From Penium margaritaceum (lineage: Eukaryota; Streptophyta; Zygnematophyceae; Desmidiales; Peniaceae), in contig SZWC01000843.1 in NCBI GenBank assembly GCA_023375785.1, positions 133,263 to 197,262 of the forward strand: a stretch of DNA of 64,000 nucleotides, given 5' to 3'. The translations under genes were made by a program, and so were the position numbers. Shown here in pieces: positions 22,595 through 37,036 of the stretch (positions within the stretch are counted from its first letter, which is position 1; every line of letters starts with the position of its first letter). Under the pieces are notes generated by a model. It saw nothing but the letters and a program-made list of their open reading frames with translations, did not search any database and was not told the DNA's origin.

Positions 22595-25500
22595 TACTAC
22601 TGATTGAAGGTCGTTGTACTTGCTAGTTGAGAACTGATATTCCCGGACCATTGTTTCGCCCTCTGACTGTTTGTGACTTGTGTTATGGTTTGTGAACATT
22701 GACCACCCATATTGAAATTCTTTTGTCATGGTCAGTGACATATGCCTAGTTTGGTTGTCTGGTGTGCATAGTAGCCACACCGTGCCACTACGTATTGAAG
22801 TTCTTTGTCCTTTCTAGTCCATGCATAGGTTTCCCAAACCATTGTCTTGCCCTCTGACCATTTGTGACTCGTGTCATGAGTTGTCAATGTTGACCAATAA
22901 TAGTGGACTTCTTCGGTCATAGTCAGTGACGTATGCATCCTTTGGTTGGTCACTGTGCACGTTAGCCACAATGTGCCACTCCTTGTTGAAGGTATTCGTA
23001 CTTGCTAGTTGATACCTAGTATTCCCAACCCGTTGTTTCCCCCTCAGACCATTTGTGACTCATGAGTTTTCAACGTTGAACACACACTGTGAAATTCGTT
23101 TGCTTATGGTTAGTGAGATATGCCTACTTTGGTTTGTCACTGGACATGGTTACCACATTGTGTCACTACGTATCGAAGGTCTTTGTGCTTTCTAGTCGAT
23201 CTCTAGTGTTCCCCAACCATTGTTACCCCCCTCAGACTATCTGTGACTCGTGTTGTGAGTTGCCAACGTTGACCACATGAAGTGAAATTCCTCGGTCATG
23301 GTCTATGACATATGCATACTTTGGTTGGTCACTGTGCATGGTAGCCACACAGTGCCACTACATATTGAATGTGTTTTTACTTGCTACTCAAAAACTAGTA
23401 TTCACAAAACATTGTCTTCCACGCTGACCATTTGTGACTCGTGTTATGAGTTCTCAACGTTTACCACACATAGTGACATTATTTGGTCATGGTCAGTGAC
23501 ATATGCCTACTTTGGTTTGTCATCTTGCATAGTATCCACACCGTGCTACTACTGATTGAAGGTCGCTGTACTTGCTAGTTGAGAACTGATATTCCCAGAC
23601 CATTGTTTCCCTCTCGGACCGTTTGTGACGTGTGTTATGGTTGGTGAACGTTGACCACCCATATTGAAATTCTTTGTTCATGGTCAGTGCCATATGCCTA
23701 GTTTGGTTGTTTGGTGTGCATATTAGTCACACCGTGCCACTACGCATTGAAGTTATTTGTCCTTTCTAGTCAATACATATGGTTCCCAAGCTATTGTCTC
23801 TCCCTCTGACCATTTGTGACTTGTCTTATGAGTTGTCAATATTGACCACACATAGTGGACTTCTTCGGTCATAGTCAGTGACGTATGCATCCTTTGTTTG
23901 GTCACTGTGCATACTAGCCACACCGTGTAACTACTTGTTGAAGGCCTTTGTACTTGCTAGTTGATAACCAGTGTTCCCAACCCATTGTTTCCCCCTCTGA
24001 CCATTTGTGACTCGTGTTATGAGTTTTCAACGTTGACCACACACTGTGAAATTCGTTTGGTCATGGTTAGTGGCATATACCTACCTTGGTTTGCCACTAT
24101 ACATGGTTACCACGCCGTGTCAATATGTATTGAACGTCTTTGTGCTTTCTAGTTGATAGCTAGTCTTCCCAAACCATTTTTACCCCCTCTGACTGTCTTT
24201 TACTCGTGTTGTGAGTTGTCAACATGGACCACATGAAGTGGAATTATTTGGTCATGGTCAGTGACATAAGATACTTTGGTTGGTCACTGTGCATTGTAGC
24301 CACACTGAGCCCCTACATATTGAAGGTATTTGTACTTGCTAGTCGTTAACTAGTATTCAAAAACCATTATCTTCCACTGTGACCATTTGTGACTCGTGTT
24401 ATTAGCTGTCAACGTTAACTACACATGGTGACATTCGTTGGTCATGGTCAGTGACATATGCCTACATTGGTTGGTCATCGTGCATGGTATCCACACTGTG
24501 CAACAACTCATCGAAATTCACTGTGCTTGCTAGTTGATACCTGGTGTTCCCAAACCATTGTTTCACCCTCCGACCATTTGCGACTCGTTTTATGAGTTGT
24601 CAACGTTGACCACACACAGCGGATTTCTTTGGTAAAAGGCAGTACATGTGCCTACTTTGGTCGGTCATTGTGCATGGTAGCCACACCGTACTACTACTGA
24701 TTGAAGGTTGTTTTACTTGCTAGTTGAGAACTGACATTCCCGGACCATTGTTTCCTTCTCTGGCCGTTTGTGACTCGTGTTATGGTTGGTGAACGTTGAC
24801 CACCCATATTGAAATTCTTTTGTCATGGTCAGTGACATATGCCTAGTTTGGTTGTCTGGTGAGCATAGTAGCCACACCGTGCCACTACATATTGAAGTTC
24901 ATTGTCCTTTCTAGTCTATGCATAGGTTTCCCAAACCATTGTCTCGCCCTCTGACCATTTGTGACTCTTGTCATGAGTTGTCAATGTTGACCAAAAATAG
25001 TGGACTTCTTCGGTCATAGTCAGTGACGTATGCATCCTTTGGTTGGTCACTGTGCACGCTAGCCACACTGTGCCACTTCTTGTTGAAGGTCTTCCTACTT
25101 GCTAGTTGATACCTAGTATTCCCAACCCATTGTTTCCCCCTCTGACCATGTGTCTCATGAGTTTTCAACGTTGACCACACACTGTGAAATTCGTTTGGTA
25201 ATGGTTAGTGAGATATGCCAACTTTGGTTTGACACTGTACATGGTTACCACGCCGTGTCACTACGTACTGAAGGTCTTTGTGCTTTCTAGTCAATATCTA
25301 GTGTTCCCAATTCATTGTTACCCCCCTCAGACTATCTTTGACTCGTGTTGTAAGTTGCCAACGTTGACCACATGAAGTGAAATTCCTTGGTCGTGGTCTA
25401 TCACATATGCATACTTTGGTTGGTCACTGTGCATGGTAGCCACAAAGTGCCACTAAATATTGAATGTATTTGTACTTGCTACTCGATAACTAGTATTCAC

Positions 25501-26785
25501 AAACCATTGTCTTCCGCTCTGACCATTTGTGACTCATGTTATGAGTTCTCAACGTTTACCACACATAGTGACATTATTTGGTCATGGTCAGTGACATATG
25601 CCTACTTTGGTTGGTCATCTTGCATGGTAGCCACACTGTGCTACTACTGATTGAAGGTCGCTGTACTTGCTAGTTGAGAACTGATATTCCCAGACCATTG
25701 ATTCCCCCTCCGACCGTTTGTGAGTCGTGTTATGGTTGGTGAACGTTGACCACCCATATTGAAATTCTTTGTTCATGGTCAGTGCCATATGCTTAGTTTG
25801 GTTGTTTGGTGTGCATATTAGTCACACCGTGCCACTACGCATTGAAGTTCTTTGTCCTTTCTAGTCAATGCATATGATTCCCAAACTATTGTCTTCCCTC
25901 TGACCATTTATGACTCGTGTTATGAGTTGTGAATGTTGACCACACATAGTGGACTTCTTCGGTCATAGTCAGTGACGTATGCATCCTTTGTTTGGTCATT
26001 GTGCATACTAGCCACACCGTGTAATTACTTGTTGAAGGCCTTTGTACTTGCTAGTTGATAACTAGTGTTCCCAACCCATTGCTTCCCCCTCTGACCATTT
26101 GTGACTCGTGTTATGAGTTTTCAATGTTGACCACACACTGTGAAATTCTTTTGGTCATGGTTAGTGGCATATGCCTACCTTGGTTTGTCACTATACATGG
26201 TTACCATGCCGTGTCACTATGTATTGAACGTTTTGTTCTTTCTAGTTGATAGGTAGTCTTCCCAAACCATTGTTACCCCCTCTGACTGTCTGTTACTCGT
26301 GTTGTGAGTTGTCAACATTGACCACATGAAGTGGAATTATTTGGTCATGGTCAGTGACATATGCATACTTTGGTTGGTCACTGTGCATTGTAGCCACACT
26401 GTGCCCCTACATATTGAAAGGATTTGTACTTGCTAGTCGATAACTAGTATTCAGAAACCATTATCTTCCACTGCGACCATTTGTGACTCGTGTCATCAGT
26501 TGTCAACGTTAACCACACATGGTGACATTCTTTGATCATGGTCAGTGACACATGCGTACATTGGTTGGTCATCTTGCATGGTATCCACACTGTGCCACAA
26601 CTCATTGAAAGTCATTGTGCTTGCTAGTTGATACCTGGTGTTCGCAAACCATTGTTTCACCCTCCGGCCATTTGTGACTCGTATTATGAGTTGTCAACGT
26701 TGACCACACACAGCGGATTTCTTTGGTAAAAGGCAGTACATGTGCCTACTTTGGTCGGTTTTTGTGCAGGGTAGCCACACCGTGC
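22595..26785 (+). repeat. 11-monomer super-unit, two copies
   Basis: Distances between A monomers alternate 952, 1145, 950 and 1144 bp. A 5-monomer unit (the F monomer lost, E running straight into A) is followed by a 6-monomer unit, and the pair of about 2095 bp is repeated. Shared peculiarities in the two copies include CAGACTATCTNTGACTCG in D and a missing F at 23540 and 25640. This is a second level of tandem duplication above the 1145-bp unit. Confidence 0.8.
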
Positions 26786-29700
26786 TACTACTGATTGAAG
26801 GTTGTTTTACTTGCTAGTTGAGAACTGACATTCCCGGACCATTGTTTCCCCATCTGAACGTTTGTGACTCGTGTTATGGTTGGTAAACTATGACCATCCA
26901 TATTGAAATTCTTTGGTCATGGACAGTGACATGTGCCTAGTTTGGTTGTTTGGTGTGCATAGGAGCCACGCAGTGCCATTAAGTATTGAAGTTCTTTGTC
27001 CTTTGTAGTCCATGCATAGGGTTTCCAAACCATTGTCTCTCCCTCTGACAATTTGTGACTCATGTGATGAGTTTTCAATGTTGACCACACATAGTGGACT
27101 TCTTCGGTCATAGTCAGTGACGTATGCATCATTTGGTTGGTTATTGTGCAATCTAGCCACACCGTGTGACTGCTTGTTGAAGGACTTTGTACTTGCTAGT
27201 TGATAATTAGTGTTCCCAATCCATTGTTTCCCCCTCTGACCATTTGTGACTCGTGTGGTGAGTTTTCAACGTTGACCACACACTGTGAAATAATTTTGGT
27301 CATGGTTAGTGACATATGCCTACTTTGGTTTGTCACTGTACATGGTTACATCGCTGTGTCACTACGTATTGAAGGTCTTTGTGCTTCCTAGTTGATAGCT
27401 AGTCTTCCCAACCCATTGTTACCCTCTGTTACTATATGTGACTTGTGTTGTGAGTTGTCAACATTGACCACATGAAGTGAAATTTGCATACTTTGGTTGG
27501 CAACTGTGCATTGTCACACTGTACAACAGCATATTGAAGGTATTTTTATTTGCTAGTTGATAACGAGTATTCGAAAACCATTATCTTCCACTCTGACCAT
27601 TTGTGACTCGTGTTATGACTTGTGAAAAATTACCACACATGGTGACATTCTTTGGTCATGGTCAGTGACATATGCATACTTTGGCTGGTCATCGTGCATG
27701 GTATCCACACCGTGCCACAACTCATTGAAGCTCATTGTGCTTGCTAGTTGATACATGGTGTTCCCAAACCATTTCCCCCCCTCTGACCATTTGTGACCCG
27801 TATTATGACCTGTCATTGTTGACCACAAACAGCGGATTTCTTTGGTCAAAGGCAGTACATATGCCGACTTTGGCCAGTCATTGTTCATGGTAGCTACACC
27901 GTGCTACTACTGATTGAAGGTCGTTGTACTTGCTAGTTGAGAGCTGATATTCCCGGACCATTGTCTCCCCCTCTGACCGTTTGTGACTCGTGTTATGGTT
28001 GATGAGCGTTGAACACCCATATTGAAATTCGTTTGTCATGGTCAGTGACATATGCCTAGTTTGGTTGTTTGGTGTGCATATTAGCCATAGCGTGCCACTA
28101 CGTATTGAAGATCTTTGTCCTTTCTAGTCAATACATATGGTTCCCAAACCATTGTCTCTTCCTCTGACCATTTGTGACTCGTGTTATAAGTTGTCAATGT
28201 TGACCACACATAGTGGACTTCTTCGTTCATAGTGAGTGATGTATGCATCCTTTGGTTGGTTAATATGCATGCTAGCCACACTGTGCCACTGCTTGTTGAA
28301 GGAATTTGTACTTGCTAGTTGATAACCAGTGTTCCCAACCCATTGTTTCCCCCTCTGAGCATTTGTGACTCGTGTTATGAGTTTTGAACGTTGACCACGC
28401 ACTGTGAAATTCGTTTGGTCATGGTTAGTGGCATATGCCTACTTTTGTTTGTCACCGTACATGGTTACCCCGCTGTGTCACTACGTGTTGAAGGTCTTTG
28501 TGCTTTCTACTTGATAGCTAGTCTTCCCAAACCATTGTTACCCTGTCTGACTATTTGTGACTCGTGTTGTGAGTTGTCAACATTGACCACATGAACTGGA
28601 ATTGTTTGGTCATGGTCAATGACATATGCATACTTTGGTTGGTCACTGTGCATTGTAGCCACACTGTGCCACTACAGATTGAAGGTATGTGTATTTGCTA
28701 GTCGATAACTAGTATTCAGAAACCATTATCTTCCACTCTGACCATTTGTGACTCGTGTTATCAGTTGTCAACGTTTACCGCACATGGTGACATTTTGTGG
28801 TCATGGTCAGTGACATATGTATACTTTGGTTTGTCATCGTGCATGGTATCCACACTGTGCCACAACTCATTGAAGGTCATTGTGCTTGCTAGTGTGTACC
28901 TGGTGTTCTCAAACCATTGTTTCCCCCTCCGACCATTTGTGACTCGCATTATGAGTTGTCAACCCTGACCACACACAGCAGATTTCTTTGGTCAAAGGCA
29001 GTACATATGCCTACTTTGGTCTGTCATTGTGCATTGTAGCCACACTGGCTACTACTGATTGAAGGTCGTTGTACTTGCTAGTTGGGAAATGATATTCCAG
29101 GGCTATTGTTCCCCCCTCTGACTGTTTGTGGCTCGTGTTATGGTTGGTGAACGTTGACCACCCATATTGAAACTCTTTGGTCATGGTCAGTGACACATTC
29201 CTAGTTTGGTTGTTTGGTGTGCATAGGAGCCACGCAGTGCCACTAAGTATTGAAGTTCTTTGTCCTTTCTAGTCCATGCATAGGGTTTCCAAACCAATAT
29301 CTCTCTCTCTGACCATTTGTGACTCGTGTTATGAGTTCTTAATGTTGACCACACATAGTGGATTTCTCGGTCATAGTCAGTGACGTATGCATCCTTTGGT
29401 TGGTCACTGTGCACGCTAGCCACACCGTGCCACCGCTTGTTGAAGGTCTTCGTACTTGCTAGTTGATAACTAGTGTTCCCAACCCATTGTTTCCCCCTCT
29501 GACAATTTGTGACGCGTGTTATGAGTTTTCAACGTTGACCACACACAGTGAAATTGTCTTGGTCATGGTTAGTGACATATGCATACTTTGGTTTGTCATT
29601 TTACATGGTTACCTCGCCGTGTCACTACGTATTGAAGCTCTTTGTGCTTTCTAGTTGATAGCTAGTCTTCCCAACAAATGTTTATCCTCTCTTACTATCT

Positions 29701-30194
29701 GTGACTCGTATTGTGAGTTGTCAACATTGACCACATGAAATGAGATTCTTTGGTCGTGGTTACTGACATATGCATACTTTGGTTGGTCACTATGCATTGT
29801 AGCCACACTGTGCAACTACATATTGAAGGTTTTTTTACTTGCTAGTGGATAACTAGTATTCAGAAACCATTATCTTCCACTGTAACCATTTGGGACTCGT
29901 GTTATGATTTGTCAAAGTTTACCACACATGGTGACATTCGTTGGTCATGGTCAGTGACATATGCATACTTTGGTTGGTCATCGTGCATGGTATCCACACC
30001 GTGCCACAACTCATTGAAGATCATTGTGCTTGCTAGTTGATACCTGGTATTCCCAAACCTTTGTTCCCCCATCTGACCATTTGTGACTCCTATTATGAGT
30101 GGTCAATGTTGACCACACACAGGGGATGTCTTTGGTCAAAGGCAGTACATATGCCTAATTTGATTGGTCATTGTGCATGGTAGCCACGCCGTGA
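26786..30194 (+). repeat. Three type I satellite units
   Basis: A monomers begin at about 26786, 27905 and 29050, giving unit lengths of 1119, 1145 and 1145 bp. The first is short because part of D/E near 27485 is deleted. Nothing else was found in this stretch. Confidence 0.87.
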
Positions 30195-30420
30195 TACTAC
30201 TGATTGAAGGTCTTTGTACTTGCTAGTTGGTATCTAATATTCTGACGCTATTGTTTCCCCCTCTAACAATTCCTGAACCATATAATTGGTTGTCAACGCT
30301 GACCACACATAGTAAAATTATTGGTCATGGTAAGTGGCACATGCCTTATCTGGTTGGTCATTATGCATGGTAGCCACAACGTGCCACTTCTCGTTGAAGA
30401 TCTTTGCACTTGCTAGTCGA

Positions 30421-31120
30421 TAAATAGCAAAAGGTTTATTTCTTTGACACCAGGTCGGTTTTTATTGGTTGGTTGTGCGTAGGTGTCATCACTTGAATAC
30501 TCCCTACCACCCTCTAGAGGGATGTTCCGTGAACGACCTGGAGGACAGATTTGTGACCGCATTATGACACCCCCCCTACCCCTCGATGGCTTAGGCTTGA
30601 AGGTAGAGTAGAGGTATCACAACACGGCCGCCCCCCCCCCCCCCCCCNNNNNNNNNNNNNNNNNNNNNNNNNNNNNNNNNNNNNNNNNNNNNNNNNNNNN
30701 NNNNNNNNNNNNNNNNNNNNNNNNNNNNNNNNNNNNNNNNNNNNNNNNNNNNNNNNNNNNNNNNNNNNNNNNNNNNNNNNNNNNNNCCCCCCCCCCCCCC
30801 CCCCAGGTGGCGAGCCTATTCTATATTGCACGTAAGAGGATTCAAACCCAGGACCCACCCCTGCAGAATCTAACTCTGTGAGCAGTAAGCCAACTCACAT
30901 AGTGTTCATATGATGTCCAAATGATGATATAGAAGCTCCTATGGGTAGAGGACATAAAATAAGAGGGTGTAAGATTTGAGGGTAGTTTTCAAAACTATGA
31001 ATAATAACAAAGTTGGTTTAATCATAAACAATTGACGCGGACAGAATGTCAATTTTTGGAACTCCGAGCTTGACTAACTTCTGGACCGTTGCTCCGATTG
31101 ACCAGCCGTAAGACGGAAAG
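30421..31120 (-). mobile_element. SINE-like insert in monomer G, copy 4 (gapped)
   Basis: B-box GGTTTGAATCC at 30838-30848 and A-box-like TGGCTTACTGC at 30882-30892, both minus strand. The C tract is at least 17 bp on the left and 18 bp on the right of the N run. The homopolymer is probably why the assembly broke here. Confidence 0.58.
30648..30786. other. Assembly gap (139 N) inside a poly-C tract
   Basis: 139 consecutive N, flanked on both sides by uninterrupted C. In the other copies of this insert the tract is only about 8-15 bp, so the real gap may be much shorter than 139 bp. Confidence 0.98.
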
Positions 31121-31971
31121 TTGACTACTCACAATAGAATTCTTTTTCTAATGTTCAGTGACACAAGCATACTTCGGTTGGTCATTGCGCATGGTAGCCA
31201 CACCTTGCCACCACTTATCGAAGATCTTTGTACTTGATAGTCGATACCGAGTATTCCCAAATCATTGTTTCTCACTTTGCACATTTTGACTTGTATCATG
31301 AGCTGTGAACGCTGACCATACACACCAATCTTCTTTGGTAATGAGCAGTGATGTATGCCTACTTGGATAGGTCATTGTGCACGATAGCCACACCGTACCA
31401 ATACATACAAACGATCTTTGTACTTGCTAGAAGATACATAGTGTTTTGAAACCATTGTTTCCCCCCTTTGACCATTTGTGACTCGTGTTATGGGTTGTGA
31501 ACATCAACTACCCATATTGAAATTATTTGGTCATACTCAGTGACATATGCATACTTTGGTTTGTCACTGTACATGGTTACCTCGCCGTGTCACTACGTAC
31601 TGAAGGTCTTTGTGCTTTCTCGTTGATAGCTAGTCTTCCCAACCCATTGTTACCCTCTCTTACTATCTGTGACTCGTGTTGTGAGTTGTCAACATTGACC
31701 ACATGAAGTGAGATTCTTTGGTCATGGTTAGTGACATATGCATACTTTGATTGGTCATCGTGCATGGTATCCACACCGTGCCACAACTCATTGAAGGTCA
31801 CTGTGCTTGCTAGTTGATACCTGATGTTCCCAAACCATTGTTTCCCCCTCCAACCATTTGTGACTTGTATTATGAGTTGTCAACGTTGACCACACACAGT
31901 GGATTTCTTTGGTCTAAGGCAGTATATATGCCTACTTTGGTCAGTCATTGTGCATGGTAGCCACACCGTGC

Positions 31972-34900
31972 TACTACTGATTGATGGTCGTTGTACTTGC
32001 TAGTTGAGAACTGATATTCCCGGACCATTGTTTCCTCCTTTCACCGTTTGTGACTCGTGTTATGGTGAATGTTGACCACCCATATTGAAATTCGTTTGTC
32101 ATGGTCAGTGACATATGCCTAGTTTGGTTGTTTGGTGTGCATAGAAGCCACACCGTGCCTCTACGTAGTGAAGTTCTTTGTCCTTTCTAGTCCATGCATA
32201 GGGTTCCCAAACCATTGTCTCGCCCTCAGACCAATTGTCACTCGTAATATGAGCTGTCAATGTTGACCACAAATAATGGACTTCTTTGGTCATAGTAAGT
32301 GAAGTATGCATCCTTTGGCTGGTTACTGTGCACACTAGCCACACCGTGCCACTACTTATTGAAGGTCTTCGTACTTGCTCGTTCATAACTGATATTCCCA
32401 ACCCATTGTTACCCTCTCTGACCATTTGCGACTCAAAAGTTTTCAACGTTGACCACACACTGTGAAATTTGTTTGGTCATGGTAAGTGACATATGCCTAC
32501 TTTGGTTTGTCACTGTACATGGTTACCACGCCGTGTCACTACGTATTGAAGGTCTTTGTGCTTTCTAGTTGATATCTAGTGTTCCCAAAACATTGTTACC
32601 CCCCTCATACTATATGTGACTCGTGTTCTGAGTTGTCAACATTGACAACATGAAGTGAACTTCTTTGGTCATGGTCTGTGACATATGCATACTTTGGTTG
32701 GTTACTATGCATGGTAGCCACACAGTGCCATTACATATTGAATGTATTTGTACTTGCTACTCGATAACTAGTATTCACAAACCATTGTCTTCCACTTTTA
32801 CCATTTGTGACTCGTGTTATAAGTTAACGTTAACCACACATAGTGACATTATTTGGTCATGGTCAGTGACATATGCCTACTTTGGTTGGTCATCGTGCAT
32901 GGTATCCACACCGTGCCACAACGTATTGAAGGTCCTTGTGCTTGCTAGTTGATACCTGGTGTTCCCAAACCATTGTTTCTCCCTCTGACCATTTGTGACT
33001 TGTATTATGAGCTGTCAACGTTGACCATACACAGCGGATTTCGTTGGTCAAAGGCAGTACATATGCCTACTTTGGTCAGTCATTGTGCACGGTAGCCACA
33101 CCGTGCTACTACTGATTGAAGGTCGCTGTACTTGCTAGTTGAGAACTGATATTCCCAGACCATTGTTTCCCCCTCTGACCGTTGTGACTCGTGTTATGGT
33201 TGGTGAACGTTGACCACCCATATTGAAATTCTTTGTTCATGGTCAGCGACATATGCCTGGTTTGGTTGTTTGGTGTGCACATTAGCCACACCGTGCCACT
33301 ACGTATTGAAGTTCTTTGTCCTTTCTAGTCAATACATATGGTTCCCAAACTATTGTCTCTCCCTCTGACCATTTGTGACTCGTGTTATGAGTTGTCAATG
33401 TTGACCACACATAGTGGACTTCTTCGGTCATAGTCAGTGACGTATGCATCCTTTGGTTGGTCATTGTGCATGCTAGCCACACTGTGCCACTGCTTGTTGA
33501 AGGACTTTGTACTTGCTAGTTGATAACTAGTGTTCCCAACCCATTGTTTCCCCCTCTGACCATTTGTGACTCGTGTTATGAGTTTTCAACGTTGACCACA
33601 CACTGTGAAATTCTTTTGGTCATGGTTAGTGGCATATGTCTACCTTGGTTTGTCACTGTACATGGTTACTACGCTGTGTCACTACGTATTGAAGGTCTTT
33701 GTGCTCTATAGTTGATAGCTAGTCTTCCCAAACCATTGTTACCCCCTCTGACTCTTTGTGACTCATGTTGTGAGTTGTCAACATTGACCACATGAAGTGG
33801 GATTATTAGGCCATGATCAGTGACATATGCACATTTTGGTTGGTCACTATGCATTGTAGCCACACGGTGCCACTTCCTATTGAAGGTATCTGTACTTGCT
33901 AGTCAATAACTAGTATTCAGAAACCATTATTTTCCACTTTGACCATTTGTGACTCGTGTTATCAGTTTTCAATGTCTACCACACATGGTGACATTCTCTG
34001 GTCATGGTCAGTGATATATGCATACTTTGGTTGGTCATCGTGCATGGTGTCCACACCGTGCCACAACTCATTGAAGGTCACTGTGCTTGCTAGTTGATAC
34101 CTGGTGTTCCCAAACCATTGTTCCCCCCTCCGACCATTTGTGACTCGTATTATGAGTTGTCAACGTTGACCACACACAGCGGATTTCTTTGGTCAAAGCC
34201 AGTACATATGCCTACTTTGGTCGGTCTTTGTGCATGGTAGCCACACCGTGCTACTAGTGATTGAAGGTCGTTGTACTTGCTAGTTGAGAACTCATATTCC
34301 CGGACCATTGTTTCCCCCTCGGACCGTTTATGACTCGTGTTGTGGTTGGTGAACGTTGACCACCCATATTGAAATTCTTTGGTCATGGTCAGTGACATAT
34401 GCCTAGTTTGGCTGTTTGGTGTGCATAGTAGCCACACCATGCCACTACATGTTGAAGTTCTTTGACCGTTCTAGTCCATACATAGGGTTCCCAAACCATT
34501 GTCTCTCCCTCTGACATTGTTTGACTCGTGTGATGAGTTTTCAATGTTGACCACACATAATGGACTTCTTCCGTCATAGTCAGTGACGAATGCATCCTTT
34601 GGTTGGTCACTGTGCATGCTAGCCACACCGTGTCACTGCTTGTTGAATGAGTTTGTACTTGCTAGTTGATAACTAGTGTTCCAAATCCATTGTTTCCCCA
34701 TCTGACCATTTGTGACTCGTGTTGTGAGTTTTCAACGTTGACCGCACACTATGAAATTCTTTTGGTCATGGTTAGTGACATATGCATACTTTGGTTTGTC
34801 AATGTACATGGTTACGTTGCCGTGTCACTATGTATTGAAGGTCTTTGTGCTTTATAGTTGATAGCTAGTCTTCCCAACCCATTGTTACCCTCTCTTACTA

Positions 34901-36808
34901 TCTGTGACTTGTGTTGTGAGTTGTCAACACTGACCACATGAAGTGAAATTCTCTGGTCATGGTTAGTGACATATGCATAATTTGGTTGGTCACTGTGTAT
35001 TGTAGCCACACTGTGCAACTACATATTGAAGTTATTTGTACTTGCTAGTTGATATCTAGCATTCAGAAACCATTATCTTCCACTTTGACCATTTGTGACT
35101 CGTGTTATGATTTGTCAAAGTTTACCACAAATTGTGACATTCTTTGGTCATGGTCAGTGACATATGCATAGTTTGGTTGGTCACTGTGCATGGTTTCCAC
35201 ACCGTGCCACAATTTATTGAAAGTCATTGTTCTTGCTAGTTTATACCTGGTGCTCCCAATCCATTGTCTCCCCCTCTGACCATTTGTGGCTCGTATTATG
35301 ATTCATCAACGTTGACCCCACACAACGGATTTCTCTGGTCAAAGGCAGTGCATATGCGTACTTTGGTCGGTCATTGTGCATTGTAGCCACACTGTGCTAC
35401 TAGTGATTGAAGGTCGTTGTACTTGCTAGTTGAGAACTTATGTTCCCGGACCATTGTTTCCCCCTCTGACCGTTTGTGACTCGTGTTATGGTTGGTGAAC
35501 GTTGACCACCCATATTGAAATTCTTTGGTCATGGTCAGTGACATATGCCTAGTTTGGTTGTTTGGTGTGCATAGTAGAAACGCCGTGCCTCTACGCATTG
35601 AAGTTCTTTGTCCCTTCTAGTTCATGTATATGGTTTCCAAACCATTGTCTCTCCCTCTGACCATTTGTGACTCCTGTTATGAGCTGCNTTGCTAGTTGAG
35701 AACTTATGTTCCCGGACCATTGTTTCCCCCTCTGACCGTTTGTGACTCGTGTTATGGTTGGTGAACGTTGACCACCCATATTGAAATTCTTTGGTCATGG
35801 TCAGTGACATATGCCTAGTTTGGTTGTTTGGTGTGCATAGTAGAAACGCCGTGCCTCTACGCATTGAAGTTCTTTGTCCCTTCTAGTTCATGTATATGGT
35901 TTCCAAACCATTGTCTCTCCCTCTGACCATTTGTGACTCCTGTTATGAATTGCCAACGTTGACCACACATAGTGGACTTCTTCGGTCATAGTCAGTAACG
36001 TATGCATCCTTTGGTTAGTCACTTTGCACGCTAGCCACACCGTGCCACTGCTTGTTGAAGGTCTTTGTACTTGCTTGCTGTTAACTAGTGTTCCCAATCC
36101 ATTGATTCCCCCTCTGACCATTTGTGACTCGTGTTATGAGTTTTGAACGTTGACCACACAGTGTGGAATTCTTTTGGTCATGGTTAGTGACATATGCATA
36201 CTTTGGTTTGTCACTGTACATGGTTTCCACGACATGTCACTAAGTATTGAAGGTCTTTGTGCTTCCTAGTTGATAGCTAGTGTTCCCAAACCATTGATAC
36301 CCTCTCTCAATATCTGTGACTCGTGTTGTGAGTTGTCAACATTGACCACATGAAGTGGTATTCGTTGGTCATGGTGAGTGACATATGCATACTTTGGTTG
36401 GTCACTGTGCATGGTAGCAACACTGTGCCACTATATATGGAAGGTATTTGTACTTGCTAGTCAATAACTAGTATTCAGAAGCCATGTTTGTCCACTCTGG
36501 CCATTTGTGACTCGTGTTATGCGTTGTCAAAGTTTACCACACATGGTGACATTCTTTGGTCATTATCAGTGACATGTGCATACTTTGATTTGTCATCCTG
36601 CATGGTATCCACAACGTGCCACAACACATTGAAGGTCTTTGTGCTTGCTAGTTGATACCTGGTGTTCCCAAACCATTGTTCCTCACTCTGACCATTTCTA
36701 CTCGTATCATGATTTGTCAATGTTGACCACACATAACGGATTTCTCTGGTCAAAGGCAGTACATATGCCTACTTTGGTCAGTCGTTGTGCATGGTAGCTA
36801 CGCCGTGC
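31972..36808 (+). repeat. Four type I satellite units (one inflated by an assembly artefact)
   Basis: A monomers begin at about 31972, 33107, 34252 and 35398, giving 1135, 1145 and 1146 bp and then an apparent 1411 bp. The last unit is 266 bp too long because of the duplicated overlap around the N at 35688; removing it gives 1145 bp again. Confidence 0.87.
35423..35945. other. Unmerged contig overlap around a single N (35688)
   Basis: The roughly 260 bp before the N, starting TTGCTAGTTGAGAACTTATG at 35423, recur essentially unchanged directly after it, from 35689, including private variants such as CATAGTAGAAACGCC. Neighbouring satellite copies differ at many positions, so an identical pair meeting at an N is best read as two contig ends joined without merging. 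Confidence 0.88.
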
Positions 36809-37036
36809 TACTACTGGTTGAAGGTCGTTGTACTTGCTAGTTGGTATCTAGTATTCCTAAACTATTGTTCCCCCCTCTAACAATTCGTGACCCATATTAT
36901 GGGTTGTCAACGTTGACCAAACATAGTAAAGTTATGTGGTCATGGTAAGTGGCACATCCCTAATAGGGTTGGTCATTGTGCATGGTAGCCACACCGTGCC
37001 ACTTCTTGTCGAAGGTCTTGTACTTGCTAGTCAATA

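Larger units (their letters stand above)
30195..31971 (+). repeat. Type II satellite unit containing a sequence gap
   Basis: A'-G(insert)-H-I, then a D that runs directly into F near 31745 (the E monomer is missing). The 139-base N run lies inside the insert, so the true unit length is unknown. Confidence 0.8.
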
